DNA of 64,000 bases from Oceanobacillus alkalisoli (GCF_021556485.1 NZ_JAKGBW010000001.1:124001-188000); one strand, 5' to 3'; counted from the first letter of the stretch, positions 8,748 through 17,102 are shown. Made by a program: numbers and translations. The notes: generated by a model from the sequence alone, not told the origin.

Positions 8748-9481
8748 TCCTCCATAGCATACAAGTATAACACATCAAAATGCTTCGTTTGTTTACAATA
8801 AATTTGCCGATCTTTCATTAGCTCCAACAAGGCAAGAAAAGTGACGACAATATGGTTACGGGTGCGCTCGGGAAACAATTCATCAAACCGGACACCTTGT
8901 TTCGTTTGATTAACGATGGAAAGTACCTGATCCATCCGTTCTTCGAGTGAGATTTCCGTCCGTTGCACTGTCGTGTCGAGCGGTTCATTCCATTTTTTCC
9001 TTTCAAGCATCTTGCCGAGTGCACCGAGCATATCATAAATTGTAATATCTCCTTGCACAACAGGCGGTTTTTCCGTCAAGATTTCATCGAATCCCATCGG
9101 TGGTCGTGTAAAGGTATGAGTTGCTTCTTCTTCTTTTTTCTTTAATTTCTCAGCAGCTTCTTTGTATTTCCGATATTCAATTAAACGTTGCATGAGTTCA
9201 TCACGGGGGTCTTCCATATATTCTTCCACATCATCTGTCATTTCTTGTTTCGGTAAGAGCATTTGACTTTTAATCGCGACGAGCGTAGAAGCCATTACGA
9301 GGTACTCACTTGCAATATTCAACTCTAATATTTGAAAGGTGTGGATATATTGCATATATTGTTTCGTTATCTCTGCTACAGGGATATCATAAATATCAAT
9401 TTCATATTGCTTGATTAAGTGCAGTAAAAGATCAAGCGGTCCTTCAAATTGTTCTAATTTCACCTTATAAGCTTCTTGCAT
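8744..9481 (-). CDS. scpA: Segregation and condensation protein A (ScpA)
   Basis: ScpA is the kleisin subunit bridging the Smc heads. The N-terminal FEGPLDLLLHLIKQYEIDIYDIPV and the C-terminal winged-helix stretch VVTFLALLELMKDRQI are characteristic. Three ATGs lie close together; AAAGG abuts the first, so I take the third (MQEAYKVKLEQF), whose N-terminus matches the family. The second, three bases upstream, is equally possible. First gene of scpAB. Confidence 0.94.
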   Translation of the reverse strand: MQEAYKVKLEQFEGPLDLLLHLIKQYEIDIYDIPVAEITKQYMQYIHTFQILELNIASEYLVMASTLVAIKSQMLLPKQEMTDDVEEYMEDPRDELMQRLIEYRKYKEAAEKLKKKEEEATHTFTRPPMGFDEILTEKPPVVQGDITIYDMLGALGKMLERKKWNEPLDTTVQRTEISLEERMDQVLSIVNQTKQGVRFDELFPERTRNHIVVTFLALLELMKDRQIYCKQTKHFDVLYLYAMEE

Positions 9482-9528
9482 CATCTGCATCCTTTCTCGA
9501 AAAGAAAAAAATTATGTTATCTGCCCAA

Positions 9529-9555
9529 ACATATTCGCTAGCAGTACATAAGCTA
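9529..9555 (+). promoter_or_regulatory. Candidate sigma-K promoter for the tiny yjcZ-type gene
   Basis: AC at 9529-9530 and CATAAGCTA at 9547-9555 fit the sigma-K pattern AC-N16-CATAnnnTA. It would give an untranslated leader of roughly 65-70 bases before the tiny ORF. The motif is short and could occur by chance. Confidence 0.4.
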
Positions 9556-9630
9556 TATCGTAAGTAAAGTCAGATTGCTCTATAACGCTGGCTTTATCAC
9601 CTACGCATTACGTAAAGGAGGTTTTTAGTT

Positions 9631-9726
9631 ATGAGTGGTAGTTACGGTGGAGGTTTTGCAGGAGGATTCGCGCTAATTGTCGTGCTGTTTATACTCTTAA
9701 TTATTGTAGGGGCAGCATGGTTCTAA
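9631..9726 (+). CDS. YjcZ-family tiny sporulation membrane protein
   Basis: A 31-residue ORF, MSGSYGGGFAGGFALIVVLF and onward, with a glycine-rich head and one hydrophobic helix ending IIVGAAWF. This matches the YjcZ/tiny-TM Bacillus family of sporulation-associated miniproteins. An excellent AAAGGAGG at 9614-9621 precedes the ATG and a terminator follows, so it is a free-standing gene divergent from scpA. Its molecular function is not known to me; expression in the mother cell is inferred from the upstream sigma-K-like motif. Confidence 0.85.
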   Translation: MSGSYGGGFAGGFALIVVLFILLIIVGAAWF

Positions 9727-9772
9727 GTCGAATGTAGGTGATTAATCTACCCGCTTAAAATAGCAGGTATAA

Positions 9773-9800
9773 AAGCCAGCCCGTCTGATGGGGCTGGCTT
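9773..9800. terminator. Bidirectional terminator between the yjcZ-type gene and ribT
   Basis: AAGCCAGCCC and GGGCTGGCTT form a perfect 10-bp stem with an 8-base loop. T-rich sequence follows on both strands, so it can end both the tiny plus-strand gene and minus-strand ribT. Confidence 0.85.
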
Positions 9801-9803
9801 TTA

Positions 9804-10166
9804 TTATTCAATCGCGTCACACTTCTCATAAAACTGTCTAATCTGTTCACTTGGATAAACAATATATTTCTCACTATATATTTCTTTCGCTTCTTGAATC
9901 AATGTTTTTCCGAGTCCTAGATTCCGGTGGGAAGGGTTGACGGACAAATCTTGAATAACTGCGTGCATTCCATCTTCCACACGAATGCCTACTGCACCTA
10001 GGATGTCATCTTCCTCATTTTTCCATAAATACAAATGCCAATCCGGATTCGTTTCATACTCTTTTATATGTTGCTGCAGCTTTTTTACATCCCGCTTGTC
10101 ATCAGGCATAAAGGATAATAAGCCCATAGCAATTTTTTCCATATTTTTCTTATAGCGAATCAACAT
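9804..10166 (-). CDS. ribT: GNAT acetyltransferase RibT
   Basis: A 120-residue GCN5-type N-acetyltransferase. The N-terminus MLIRYKKNMEKIAMGLLSFM is nearly that of B. subtilis RibT, and the acetyl-CoA-binding turn (NPSHRNLGLGKTLI) is present. RibT closes the riboflavin operon in B. subtilis, but no ribD/E/AB/H is found beside it here. Its substrate is unestablished. It stands between ppiB and scpA, the expected syntenic position, with its own terminator. Confidence 0.85.
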   Translation of the reverse strand: MLIRYKKNMEKIAMGLLSFMPDDKRDVKKLQQHIKEYETNPDWHLYLWKNEEDDILGAVGIRVEDGMHAVIQDLSVNPSHRNLGLGKTLIQEAKEIYSEKYIVYPSEQIRQFYEKCDAIE

Positions 10167-10319
10167 ATCAATCCCTCATTAATTAACTTAAACTCATCTT
10201 AAGTTCTTTCAACAATGAATCATTCAACTAAAAGCATATATATATTTATGGCATTTTAATGCTAGTTTGTCAAATAAAAATCATATATGAAAAAGGAATG
10301 AACCTTGGTAATCGATTTA

Positions 10320-10757
10320 TTACTCAGCCGATACCCGTACTTCTTTCATGGCATCACCATTTTGCATATTGCGTGCAATTTCTAGTCCGGAAGTGATTTT
10401 TCCGAAAACGGTATGAACTCCGTCTAGATGTGGCTGCGCTTCATGAACAAGGAAAAATTGGCTCGAGCCTGTATCTTTACCAGCATGCGCCATCGATAAT
10501 GCGCCGGCTTCATGCTTGTGCGGATTACCTTCTGTCTCACACTTAATCGTCTTCCCACTGCCGCCAGCACCAGTTCCTGTCGGGTCTCCTCCTTGGCTTA
10601 CGAAACCAGGAATCACGCGGTGGAAAGTCACCCCATCATAAAATCCTGAGTTTGCAAGATCTTCAAAGTTTTTAACCGTGTTCGGTGCAGCCTCTGGGAA
10701 GAATTCCATTTCAATTTTTTCTCCATTTTCCATTAGTATATAGCCTGTTTTAGCCAT
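10320..10757 (-). CDS. ppiB: Peptidyl-prolyl cis-trans isomerase PpiB (cyclophilin)
   Basis: A cytoplasmic cyclophilin that speeds proline isomerisation during folding. Conserved signatures are [31 protein letters not shown] and HTVFGKI. The start [12 protein letters not shown] is preferred to the longer frame because AAAGGAG sits just before it, giving 145 residues, the usual size. It lies 80 bases downstream of lysA. Confidence 0.95.
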   Translation of the reverse strand: MAKTGYILMENGEKIEMEFFPEAAPNTVKNFEDLANSGFYDGVTFHRVIPGFVSQGGDPTGTGAGGSGKTIKCETEGNPHKHEAGALSMAHAGKDTGSSQFFLVHEAQPHLDGVHTVFGKITSGLEIARNMQNGDAMKEVRVSAE

Positions 10758-10836
10758 GCAAAACGCTCCTTTTATGTTTAATTCATATTCCAATATAGTT
10801 TACCATTTTCGATTATTAATGAAAAGAAATGACACA

Positions 10837-12144
10837 TCATTCATAAGATAAATCATTTTTTACAATGTCTTCTACACTCTCTCTTCTTACGACTTGCTTA
10901 TCGATCCCATTTTCTACAAAAACTACTGCTGGTCTCCTAAAGCGATTATAGTTGCTTGCCATGGCAAAACCATAAGCACCAGTTGCAAAGACAGCAAGGA
11001 CGTCACCTGGCTCTGCTTCCGGAAGTGGAAGATCCCAAATAAGCATATCTCCAGATTCACACGCTTTTCCAGCAATGGATACGGTATCTACCGGGTCTTC
11101 TGTTGCCCTATTCGCGAGAACGGCTTCATATTTTGCTTCATAAAGAGCTGGTCGAATATTGTCAGCCATCCCGCCGTCTACAGATATATAATTTCTAATA
11201 TCGGGGATCTGTTTGGACGAACCAATCGTATATAACGATACACCAGCATTACCAACAATCGAACGTCCCGGTTCAATCCAGATCTCCGGCATGGCAATAT
11301 TTAAACGATCACTGTTTTTCTTAACAGCTGCAGCGATTTTTTCTGCATAAATAGGATACGCTAACGGTTCGTCTTCTTCCGTGTACCGAATTCCATATCC
11401 TCCGCCGAGATTTAACACTTCAGGGACAAACCCTGTCTGATCCAGCCACTTTTCCAATTGATTGAATAATAGATTAACAGCAACCATAAAGCCATCGGTT
11501 TCAAAAATTTGGGAACCAATATGGCAGTGCAGACCTTTCAAGTGAATATGTTCGTGGTTATGTAAAAGTCGAAATGCTTCATCCACTTGGCCATTAACGA
11601 GGTTAAAGCCAAATTTAGAATCTTCATTTCCAGTCATGATGTATTGGTGAGTGTTGGACTCAATACCTGGCGTTACCCGGATTAATACATCGATTGTCTT
11701 ATTCTCAGCTTGAAGTATTTCTTCGAGTAATTGAATTTCATATAAATTATCTATAACGATACAGCCGATATTTTGGTCGACAGCCATTTTTATTTCTTCT
11801 CTGCTTTTATTATTGCCGTGTAAGTGGATTCGCTCTGTAGGAAAATCTGCTTGAAGTGCTGTATACAGTTCTCCTTCCGAAACGACATCAAGACATAAGC
11901 CTTCCTGTTTAGCAACTTGAACCATTGCAATACTGGAAAAAGCTTTACTCGCGTATGCAACTTTAGCTTGTACATTCAAATCTTTAAAAGCCTGTACGAA
12001 ACTTCGAGCATTTTTACGGATAATCCCTACATCGTATACATATAAAGGTGTTCCATATTTTTCAGCAAGTGTCAAACTGTCGACACCGCCGATCATTAAG
12101 TGTCCTTTATCATTAACTTCAAATGGATGGTGGTCAATTATCAT
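10837..12144 (-). CDS. lysA: Diaminopimelate decarboxylase LysA
   Basis: A PLP-dependent fold-III decarboxylase making L-lysine from meso-diaminopimelate. The PLP lysine lies in KVAYASKAFSSIAM. The segment HCHIGSQI and the glycine loop NLGGGYGIRY are visible, as are the C-terminal substrate motifs CESGDML and GAYGFAMASNYN. The frame extends 38 codons upstream, but MIIDHHPFEVND with GGGGGGAAACG before it is the plausible start. lysA follows spoVAF as in B. subtilis, but repeat copy B separates the two. Confidence 0.95.
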   Translation of the reverse strand: MIIDHHPFEVNDKGHLMIGGVDSLTLAEKYGTPLYVYDVGIIRKNARSFVQAFKDLNVQAKVAYASKAFSSIAMVQVAKQEGLCLDVVSEGELYTALQADFPTERIHLHGNNKSREEIKMAVDQNIGCIVIDNLYEIQLLEEILQAENKTIDVLIRVTPGIESNTHQYIMTGNEDSKFGFNLVNGQVDEAFRLLHNHEHIHLKGLHCHIGSQIFETDGFMVAVNLLFNQLEKWLDQTGFVPEVLNLGGGYGIRYTEEDEPLAYPIYAEKIAAAVKKNSDRLNIAMPEIWIEPGRSIVGNAGVSLYTIGSSKQIPDIRNYISVDGGMADNIRPALYEAKYEAVLANRATEDPVDTVSIAGKACESGDMLIWDLPLPEAEPGDVLAVFATGAYGFAMASNYNRFRRPAVVFVENGIDKQVVRRESVEDIVKNDLSYE

Positions 12145-12249
12145 TTTCGTTTCCCCCCGTACGCTATATTGTAAAATGATACATAACTTTATCATATTAA
12201 AGAGGAAAACAAAAGAACAATGCCTTAAAAATTTATATCGATACATTAT

Positions 12250-12753
12250 CACTTTCATTCAGCGTAAGTATTTTGCGCATTCTCTAGACTGGAGTTCTAA
12301 TCGCCGTTCAGTTGCCCGGTGTGGATGCGCATCCTTAGGCACTGCTAGAGCTCCTCGGGCTAAGCACTAAGGGGTCTCCAGGCTCGTGCTGTTCCCGCAG
12401 GAGTCACCGTCCACCGGGCAACTGAACTGGTAGAGATTATTATTATTAGCATTTATACCGGTGCCATATTACGATAAAAATAATACTTTTGGAATAATAA
12501 ACAGTGATCTAAATTCGGCCTTTGCTGATAGCAGTCCAGACACCTCGAGACTCCTGCGGGAGGACAGCTAAAAACGGTCACGTTCTGTGACCAACGCCGG
12601 CATTAGAACTTCCTGTTCGGAGGTAGGCCTGCGAGACCCCTTAGTGCTCAGCGCCAGGAGGCTTGCCGGCCGCTCAGCAGGTGCGAGAGGTGTCTGGACT
12701 GCGGACCTCCAGTAGAAAGTTTCCGAGTTTGGCACACTTACGCTGAATGAAAG
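12250..12753 (+). repeat. Structured intergenic element, copy B (complete)
   Basis: A complete 504-bp copy. The left terminal repeat CTTTCATTCAGCGTAAGT (12252-12269) pairs perfectly with ACTTACGCTGAATGAAAG (12736-12753). Arm 1 is closed by the GTTCAGTTGCCCGG stem, with six bases lost from its left strand relative to copy A. Arm 2 is closed by GCAGTCCAGACACCTC and GAGGTGTCTGGACTGC. It fills nearly the whole lysA-spoVAF gap and ends 7 bases before the spoVAF stop codon. The remaining bases from 12145 hold only the lysA upstream region. Confidence 0.95.
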
Positions 12754-12760
12754 AGAACGT

Positions 12761-14248
12761 TTATTTGTCGTTCCCTTTGCCTTTTTCTACAGGTTGACGA
12801 TAAATATTTTTCGGATGGACAATACTTGGCCTTCTATTGGAGTACGGAACAGGAATCCGAAAGATGATGTGGAGCAATGCACTTGGGTTATATGGGATGA
12901 ATGGCCAGAAATATGGTGTCTTTAATGACTTTTGATTTACTAAATATAGAACAGTTAATGTAAAACCAATCATTAGCCCATTAACTCCAAATAACGCTGT
13001 CAGCAGAATCAAGAAATATTTTAATATTTTATTTGCCGTACCCAGCTCATAGCTCGGCGTCACATATGAACCAATCGCAGCGATCGAGACGTATAGAATG
13101 ACTTCCGGACTGAATAATCCTACATCAATTGCAATCTGTCCAATTAACACCGCAGCGATCAATCCCATTGCAGTCGAGAGTGGTGTTGGTGTATGGACCG
13201 CTGCCATTCGTAATAATTCAATTCCCAAGTCGGCTAGAATGATCTGAATGATGATTGGAATATTCCCATCTTCATTTGGTCCTATAAAAGACAGGTCTTT
13301 CGGTAAAAGGCTTGGATCTGCAACAAATAATAACCAGAGTGGAAGCAGATATATTGAAACAAGTACCGCTAAAAAACGAATCCACCTGATAAACGTACCA
13401 AATATCGGTGACTGTCTGTATTCTTCCGCATGTTGCAAGTGATGAAAATAAGTCGTCGGAAAAATAATCACACTCGGTGAAGAGTCAACAATAACTAGCA
13501 CATGGCCTTCCAATAAATGGTTAGCTGCAACATCAGGTCGCTCCGTATAACGGACTAAAGGAAAAGTATTCCATTTCCTTTCAACGATAAATTCTTCCAA
13601 CGACTTATCAGCCATGGATAGCCCATCAACTTCCACTGATTCGATTCGACTCTTAACTAAATCAACAAGTCCATCACTTGCAATATCTTGAATATAACTG
13701 ACACAGACATCTGTTTTCGAACGCTCTCCGACTTTCATCATTTCATTACGTAAGCGAGCGTCACGCAACCTTCTTCTCGTTAAAGCTGTATTTTCTACAA
13801 CATTCTCCGTATAACCATCCCGGGAACCTCGAATAATTTGCTCCGTATCCGGCTCTTCCGGTGTCCGTCCAGGGTAATGTCTTATATCAACGGTGAAAGC
13901 CTCGTCATATCCATCTAAAAACAGAACTACGAGACCGGAAAGCAGTTCGTCAACTGCTTCATCCAATGTTTCTAACTTTACAAGCTGTTGATGCAGCAAG
14001 CGGTTTGTAAGAATTTCAGGTAGTTTCTTTTTCTCCCGTTCATATTCATTCAAGTGAACGAGCTCTTTTAGTAATTCCTGAATGATACTTGAATCACATA
14101 GACCGTTAACGGAATAAAGCTGAATCCGGCGTTCGAGTACAATAATTTCTCGAAAATCAACATCATAAGAAACGCCTACTCCGAGCCTTTCTCTCAAATA
14201 TTCTTCATTTTTCTTCAAATCATGAAATACTTTTGTTTTTACTTCCAT
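12761..14248 (-). CDS. spoVAF: Spore germination protein SpoVAF (GerA A-subunit family)
   Basis: SpoVAF is an inner spore membrane protein related to the A subunits of nutrient germinant receptors; in B. subtilis it works with FigP to amplify germination. An N-terminal hydrophilic domain (about 280 residues) precedes several membrane helices with GerA-type motifs (HTPTPLSTAMGLIAAVLIGQ). I take the ATG after GTGAAGAGA (MEVKTKVFHD) because GGAG lies 8 bases upstream. It directly follows spoVAB; the usual spoVAC-AD-AEb-AEa genes between them are absent. Confidence 0.92.
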   Translation of the reverse strand: MEVKTKVFHDLKKNEEYLRERLGVGVSYDVDFREIIVLERRIQLYSVNGLCDSSIIQELLKELVHLNEYEREKKKLPEILTNRLLHQQLVKLETLDEAVDELLSGLVVLFLDGYDEAFTVDIRHYPGRTPEEPDTEQIIRGSRDGYTENVVENTALTRRRLRDARLRNEMMKVGERSKTDVCVSYIQDIASDGLVDLVKSRIESVEVDGLSMADKSLEEFIVERKWNTFPLVRYTERPDVAANHLLEGHVLVIVDSSPSVIIFPTTYFHHLQHAEEYRQSPIFGTFIRWIRFLAVLVSIYLLPLWLLFVADPSLLPKDLSFIGPNEDGNIPIIIQIILADLGIELLRMAAVHTPTPLSTAMGLIAAVLIGQIAIDVGLFSPEVILYVSIAAIGSYVTPSYELGTANKILKYFLILLTALFGVNGLMIGFTLTVLYLVNQKSLKTPYFWPFIPYNPSALLHIIFRIPVPYSNRRPSIVHPKNIYRQPVEKGKGNDK

Positions 14249-14281
14249 TCTCTTCACTCCGAACTCAAGTTTCGTAACAAT

Positions 14282-14710
14282 CTAAACGGTAACAAAATAC
14301 AACCATTGAAAAAGCGAGCCGATAATTTTACCGAACATAATCGCCATCAATAGCCAAAGTAAGAAACCGTCCACTCTTACCCGTTTCAATAAAATAGGGA
14401 TTACATTCAATATTTCGGTAAGTGCCGCTGCAAGTAATCCATTGAAAATCCCATGCAATAGACCTAAAAACACAAGCAGGATAACGGGCTCCTGCCAACT
14501 TCCATCAAAAAAGGTAAGGAAAGTGCCAAACAATAATCCAGATATAATACTTGCGGTATATATTTTAAGAAAAGACGCGGTCTTACTTAACTGAATGAGA
14601 CGCGGGATAATCTTCAGCACTGTAATAAAAGCTACAAAACCTGCACCGACTGTAATACCACTGCCAAAACCGATGAACGCTTGTATAATATTCAAACTAA
14701 CTTCTGTCAT
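14282..14710 (-). CDS. spoVAB: Stage V sporulation protein AB (SpoVAB)
   Basis: A small membrane protein of the spoVA operon, whose products move calcium-dipicolinate across the inner forespore membrane. About four hydrophobic segments are visible (AFIGFGSGITVGAGFVAFI; LVFLGLLHGIFNGLLAAAL), and length and position fit SpoVAB. The start is uncertain: MTEVSLNII overlaps the spoVAA stop region and has only a weak ribosome binding site, suggesting coupling. Upstream ATGs at 14719 and 14725 are alternatives. Confidence 0.85.
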   Translation of the reverse strand: MTEVSLNIIQAFIGFGSGITVGAGFVAFITVLKIIPRLIQLSKTASFLKIYTASIISGLLFGTFLTFFDGSWQEPVILLVFLGLLHGIFNGLLAAALTEILNVIPILLKRVRVDGFLLWLLMAIMFGKIIGSLFQWLYFVTV

Positions 14711-15305
14711 CGAGCTCATTCTCATGTATGACTAAATATTGATCGAGTTCAGTTTGGTAGTTAGAGATTTCTATCTCAAGCGGGCTTGGTTCTTCATTGA
14801 AACGTTTATTGAACCAGTGATTAAAAAACAATAACGTTCCGAGTCCCAATCCAAGTGAATAAGGAATCTGAATCCATAACGGAAACTCGTTTTCTTCACC
14901 GGTTAAGATGAAATGGAGTCGCTGCTGAACTTCTTGCATGCTCACATCATAATGAAAGTTCATGATTGTCATCGCCGTACCAACAAATAAAAGCAGCCAG
15001 ATTAAACATGCGATGAATAAATTCGCTTTTCTTCTTTTCTTTTCAATCCGGATAACGGTTTGTTCCGGCCCAACCGTTTCTATCTCCCACTTAGGAAATT
15101 CTTTTGTAAGTTCCTTAATGATGAGAAATACGTCAATTACAAGGATGTTAAGATCTGCATCCCGGATACGGTAGATTGGTTTATTTTCAAAAATTTCTTT
15201 GATTTCTATTGGAGCAGCGATATGAGCGATATCATTTAGAAGCAGCTGTTTATTTTCGCTTACGCTAACATTTCGCTTCATTCGCAAATAGACCGTTCGC
15301 GTCAT
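14697..15305 (-). CDS. spoVAA: Stage V sporulation protein AA (SpoVAA)
   Basis: First gene of the spoVA operon, needed for dipicolinic acid uptake into the forespore. The N-terminal half is a soluble two-subdomain region, followed by two membrane segments. The stretch FNEEPSPLEIEISNYQ is characteristic. The ATG at 15305 (MTRTVYLRMKR) is preferred to the upstream TTG because AAAGG and GGTGATGG precede it. A sigma-G promoter lies 32-62 bases upstream. Confidence 0.92.
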   Translation of the reverse strand: MTRTVYLRMKRNVSVSENKQLLLNDIAHIAAPIEIKEIFENKPIYRIRDADLNILVIDVFLIIKELTKEFPKWEIETVGPEQTVIRIEKKRRKANLFIACLIWLLLFVGTAMTIMNFHYDVSMQEVQQRLHFILTGEENEFPLWIQIPYSLGLGLGTLLFFNHWFNKRFNEEPSPLEIEISNYQTELDQYLVIHENELDDRS

Positions 15306-15336
15306 ACCATCACCGACCTTTACCAAGCATTTTGCT

Positions 15337-15367
15337 TAGTATGCGTATTTTCGATGATTTTTATCCA
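15337..15367 (-). promoter_or_regulatory. Sigma-G promoter of the spoVA operon
   Basis: On the minus strand TGGATA (15362-15367) and CATACTA (15337-15343) are 18 bases apart. The -10 is a perfect match to the sigma-G/F consensus and the -35 matches five of six bases of TGAATA. It fits known late-forespore expression of spoVA. Confidence 0.8.
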
Positions 15368-15394
15368 AAATACATAAAGTAAACCTTCATTCAG

Positions 15395-15426
15395 TGGGGA
15401 TATTACAGACCGCTAATGCGTGAGAA
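15395..15426. repeat. 32-bp intergenic repeat, copy 2
   Basis: Pairs with 5101-5132 (26 of 32 identical). It lies between sigF and spoVAA, close to the spoVA promoter region. Confidence 0.6.
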
Positions 15427-15466
15427 ATAGATTGCGTAAGTTCTTACTACTAGGTTTTTCTACAAG

Positions 15467-15510
15467 AAACACCCCCAGCAAGGGGGATGAAATCCTTACC
15501 GGGGGTATTT
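15467..15510 (-). terminator. Hairpin terminator after sigF
   Basis: On the minus strand AAATACCCCC, immediately after the sigF stop, pairs with GGGGGTGTTT 24 bases on. A second CCCCC block in the loop (15482-15486) can pair with the same G run, so two stems compete. There is little U tract beyond the stem. Confidence 0.6.
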
Positions 15511-16266
15511 CTAGATTCCTAAGTATTCTTTTATCTCTTGCAAGAGTTTCTTTTCGATTCGTGAGACTTGAACCTGAGAAATTCCTAGACGTTCTGCAAC
15601 TTCCGTCTGGGTCTGGTCTTTATAATATCGCAAATATACAATCAATCGCTCTCTTTCATCTAGATGCTGAATTGCTTCTTCCAACGAAATTTTCTCAAAC
15701 CATTTCGTATCTTCCGTTGAAATCTGATCAAGTAATGTAATCGGATCACCATCATTTTCGAAAACCGTTTCATGAATGGATTGTGGTGTCCTTGCTGCTT
15801 CTTCAGCATGGACGACTTCTTCTACTGTAAGGTCCAACTCATTCGCAAGTTCACTGACAGAAGGTGACCTGCCAAGCTCTTTCGTCAGGACATCCTTTGC
15901 TCTGCGAATTTTATTTCCTGTCTCCTTTAAGGTCCGGCTTACTTTTACACTTCCATCATCCCGAATGAACCGCTGAATTTCTCCAATAATCATCGGTACA
16001 GCATAGGTGGAAAAGCGGACGTCATAGGATAAATCAAATTTATCGATTGACTTGATTAATCCGATACTACCAATTTGAAATAAATCATCCGGATCGTATC
16101 CCCGGTTGATAAAGCGTTGGACGACTGACCAGACAAGCCGAACATTTTGCTCCACCAAGAAATCCCTGGCTTCTTTATTGCCATTTTGGCTTTGGTATAG
16201 GAGTTCTTTAACTTCTTCATTTGTAAGCTTGTGCTTATTTGATTTTGGTTTTGTATTAAGATCCAT
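15511..16266 (-). CDS. sigF: RNA polymerase sporulation sigma factor sigma-F
   Basis: The first forespore-specific sigma factor. Region 2 (LVWSVVQRFINRGYDPDDLFQIGSIGLI; FSTYAVPMIIGEIQRFIRDD), region 3 and the region 4 helix-turn-helix (TQTEVAERLGISQVQVSRIEKKLL) are intact over 251 residues. It is held inactive by SpoIIAB, encoded immediately upstream, and released when dephosphorylated SpoIIAA binds SpoIIAB. Last gene of spoIIAA-spoIIAB-sigF. Confidence 0.97.
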   Translation of the reverse strand: MDLNTKPKSNKHKLTNEEVKELLYQSQNGNKEARDFLVEQNVRLVWSVVQRFINRGYDPDDLFQIGSIGLIKSIDKFDLSYDVRFSTYAVPMIIGEIQRFIRDDGSVKVSRTLKETGNKIRRAKDVLTKELGRSPSVSELANELDLTVEEVVHAEEAARTPQSIHETVFENDGDPITLLDQISTEDTKWFEKISLEEAIQHLDERERLIVYLRYYKDQTQTEVAERLGISQVQVSRIEKKLLQEIKEYLGI

Positions 16267-16277
16267 TGGCTCTCATC

Positions 16278-16718
16278 CTAATTGTAAACCGTTTTATTAT
16301 TTATTAATTGCTTTGACATCTCCACCGTTGTACCTTCGCCAAGTCGAGATATAATTTCTATTTTATCCATAAAATTTTCCATAATAGTAAAGCCCATACC
16401 TGAACGCTCCAATTCCGGCTTAGAAGTATAGAGCGGTTCCCGGGCCTCCTCAATATCGGCAATGCCTAACCCCTTGTCTTCGATTCTCAGTTTTATTTCA
16501 TTATCCTCTATTGAACAAAATATTTTAATGAAATGATGAGGTTCATTCTGGTATCCATGAATAATTGCATTGGTTACTGCTTCTGAAACAACAGTTTTCA
16601 TTTCCGTCATTTCGTCAACCGTCGGATCTAATGGAGCGATGAATGCCGCAACAGCAACTCTCGCAAAGGCTTCATTCTCACTGACACTTAAAAATTCAAG
16701 CTGCATACTATTTTTCAT
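16278..16718 (-). CDS. spoIIAB: Anti-sigma F factor / serine kinase SpoIIAB
   Basis: A GHKL-fold kinase that binds sigma-F and phosphorylates SpoIIAA. The ATP-site motifs are clear: N-box [12 protein letters not shown]1-box IEDKGLGI and G2-box [15 protein letters not shown]. At 146 residues it is family length. The start overlaps the spoIIAA stop and sigF begins 11 bases downstream, so the three proteins are probably made in balanced amounts. Confidence 0.97.
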   Translation of the reverse strand: MKNSMQLEFLSVSENEAFARVAVAAFIAPLDPTVDEMTEMKTVVSEAVTNAIIHGYQNEPHHFIKIFCSIEDNEIKLRIEDKGLGIADIEEAREPLYTSKPELERSGMGFTIMENFMDKIEIISRLGEGTTVEMSKQLINNKTVYN

Positions 16719-17068
16719 GATGCCACCCCCAAAGTTTCCAAAGCATATTCCTCATTTTCAGCAAGACGGATGATTTTAAATAAACCGGCCATTTCAAACA
16801 AACGATTAATTGGCGGCGTGACAGAACAGACGACCATTTCACCACCAAGCTGCAACACTTCTTTATATCGGCCTAAAATGACACCTAAACCCGAACTGTC
16901 CATGAATGAGATTCCATCCAAGTTTAAAATCACATGTTTTACAGAGTGATTATAAAGCATGTCCTTCCATTCTTTACGGAGTGTTTCAGCCGTATGGTGA
17001 TCTAGTTCTCCCGTCAGTCTGACAATTAGTACATCCTCCTTCACGGAAAATAAGGATTGTAATCCCAC
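16715..17068 (-). CDS. spoIIAA: Anti-sigma F factor antagonist SpoIIAA
   Basis: A STAS-domain protein. The regulated serine is Ser58 in [16 protein letters not shown], phosphorylated by SpoIIAB and dephosphorylated by SpoIIE at the septum. The unphosphorylated form frees sigma-F. Length is 117 residues, and GAGGAGATTA precedes the ATG. First gene of the spoIIA cistrons here, with a sigma-H promoter just upstream, so dacF may also be read into it later. Confidence 0.97.
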   Translation of the reverse strand: MGLQSLFSVKEDVLIVRLTGELDHHTAETLRKEWKDMLYNHSVKHVILNLDGISFMDSSGLGVILGRYKEVLQLGGEMVVCSVTPPINRLFEMAGLFKIIRLAENEEYALETLGVAS

Positions 17069-17102
17069 ATTAATCTCCTCCTCTTTTATTCCTTAATCTA
17101 TG

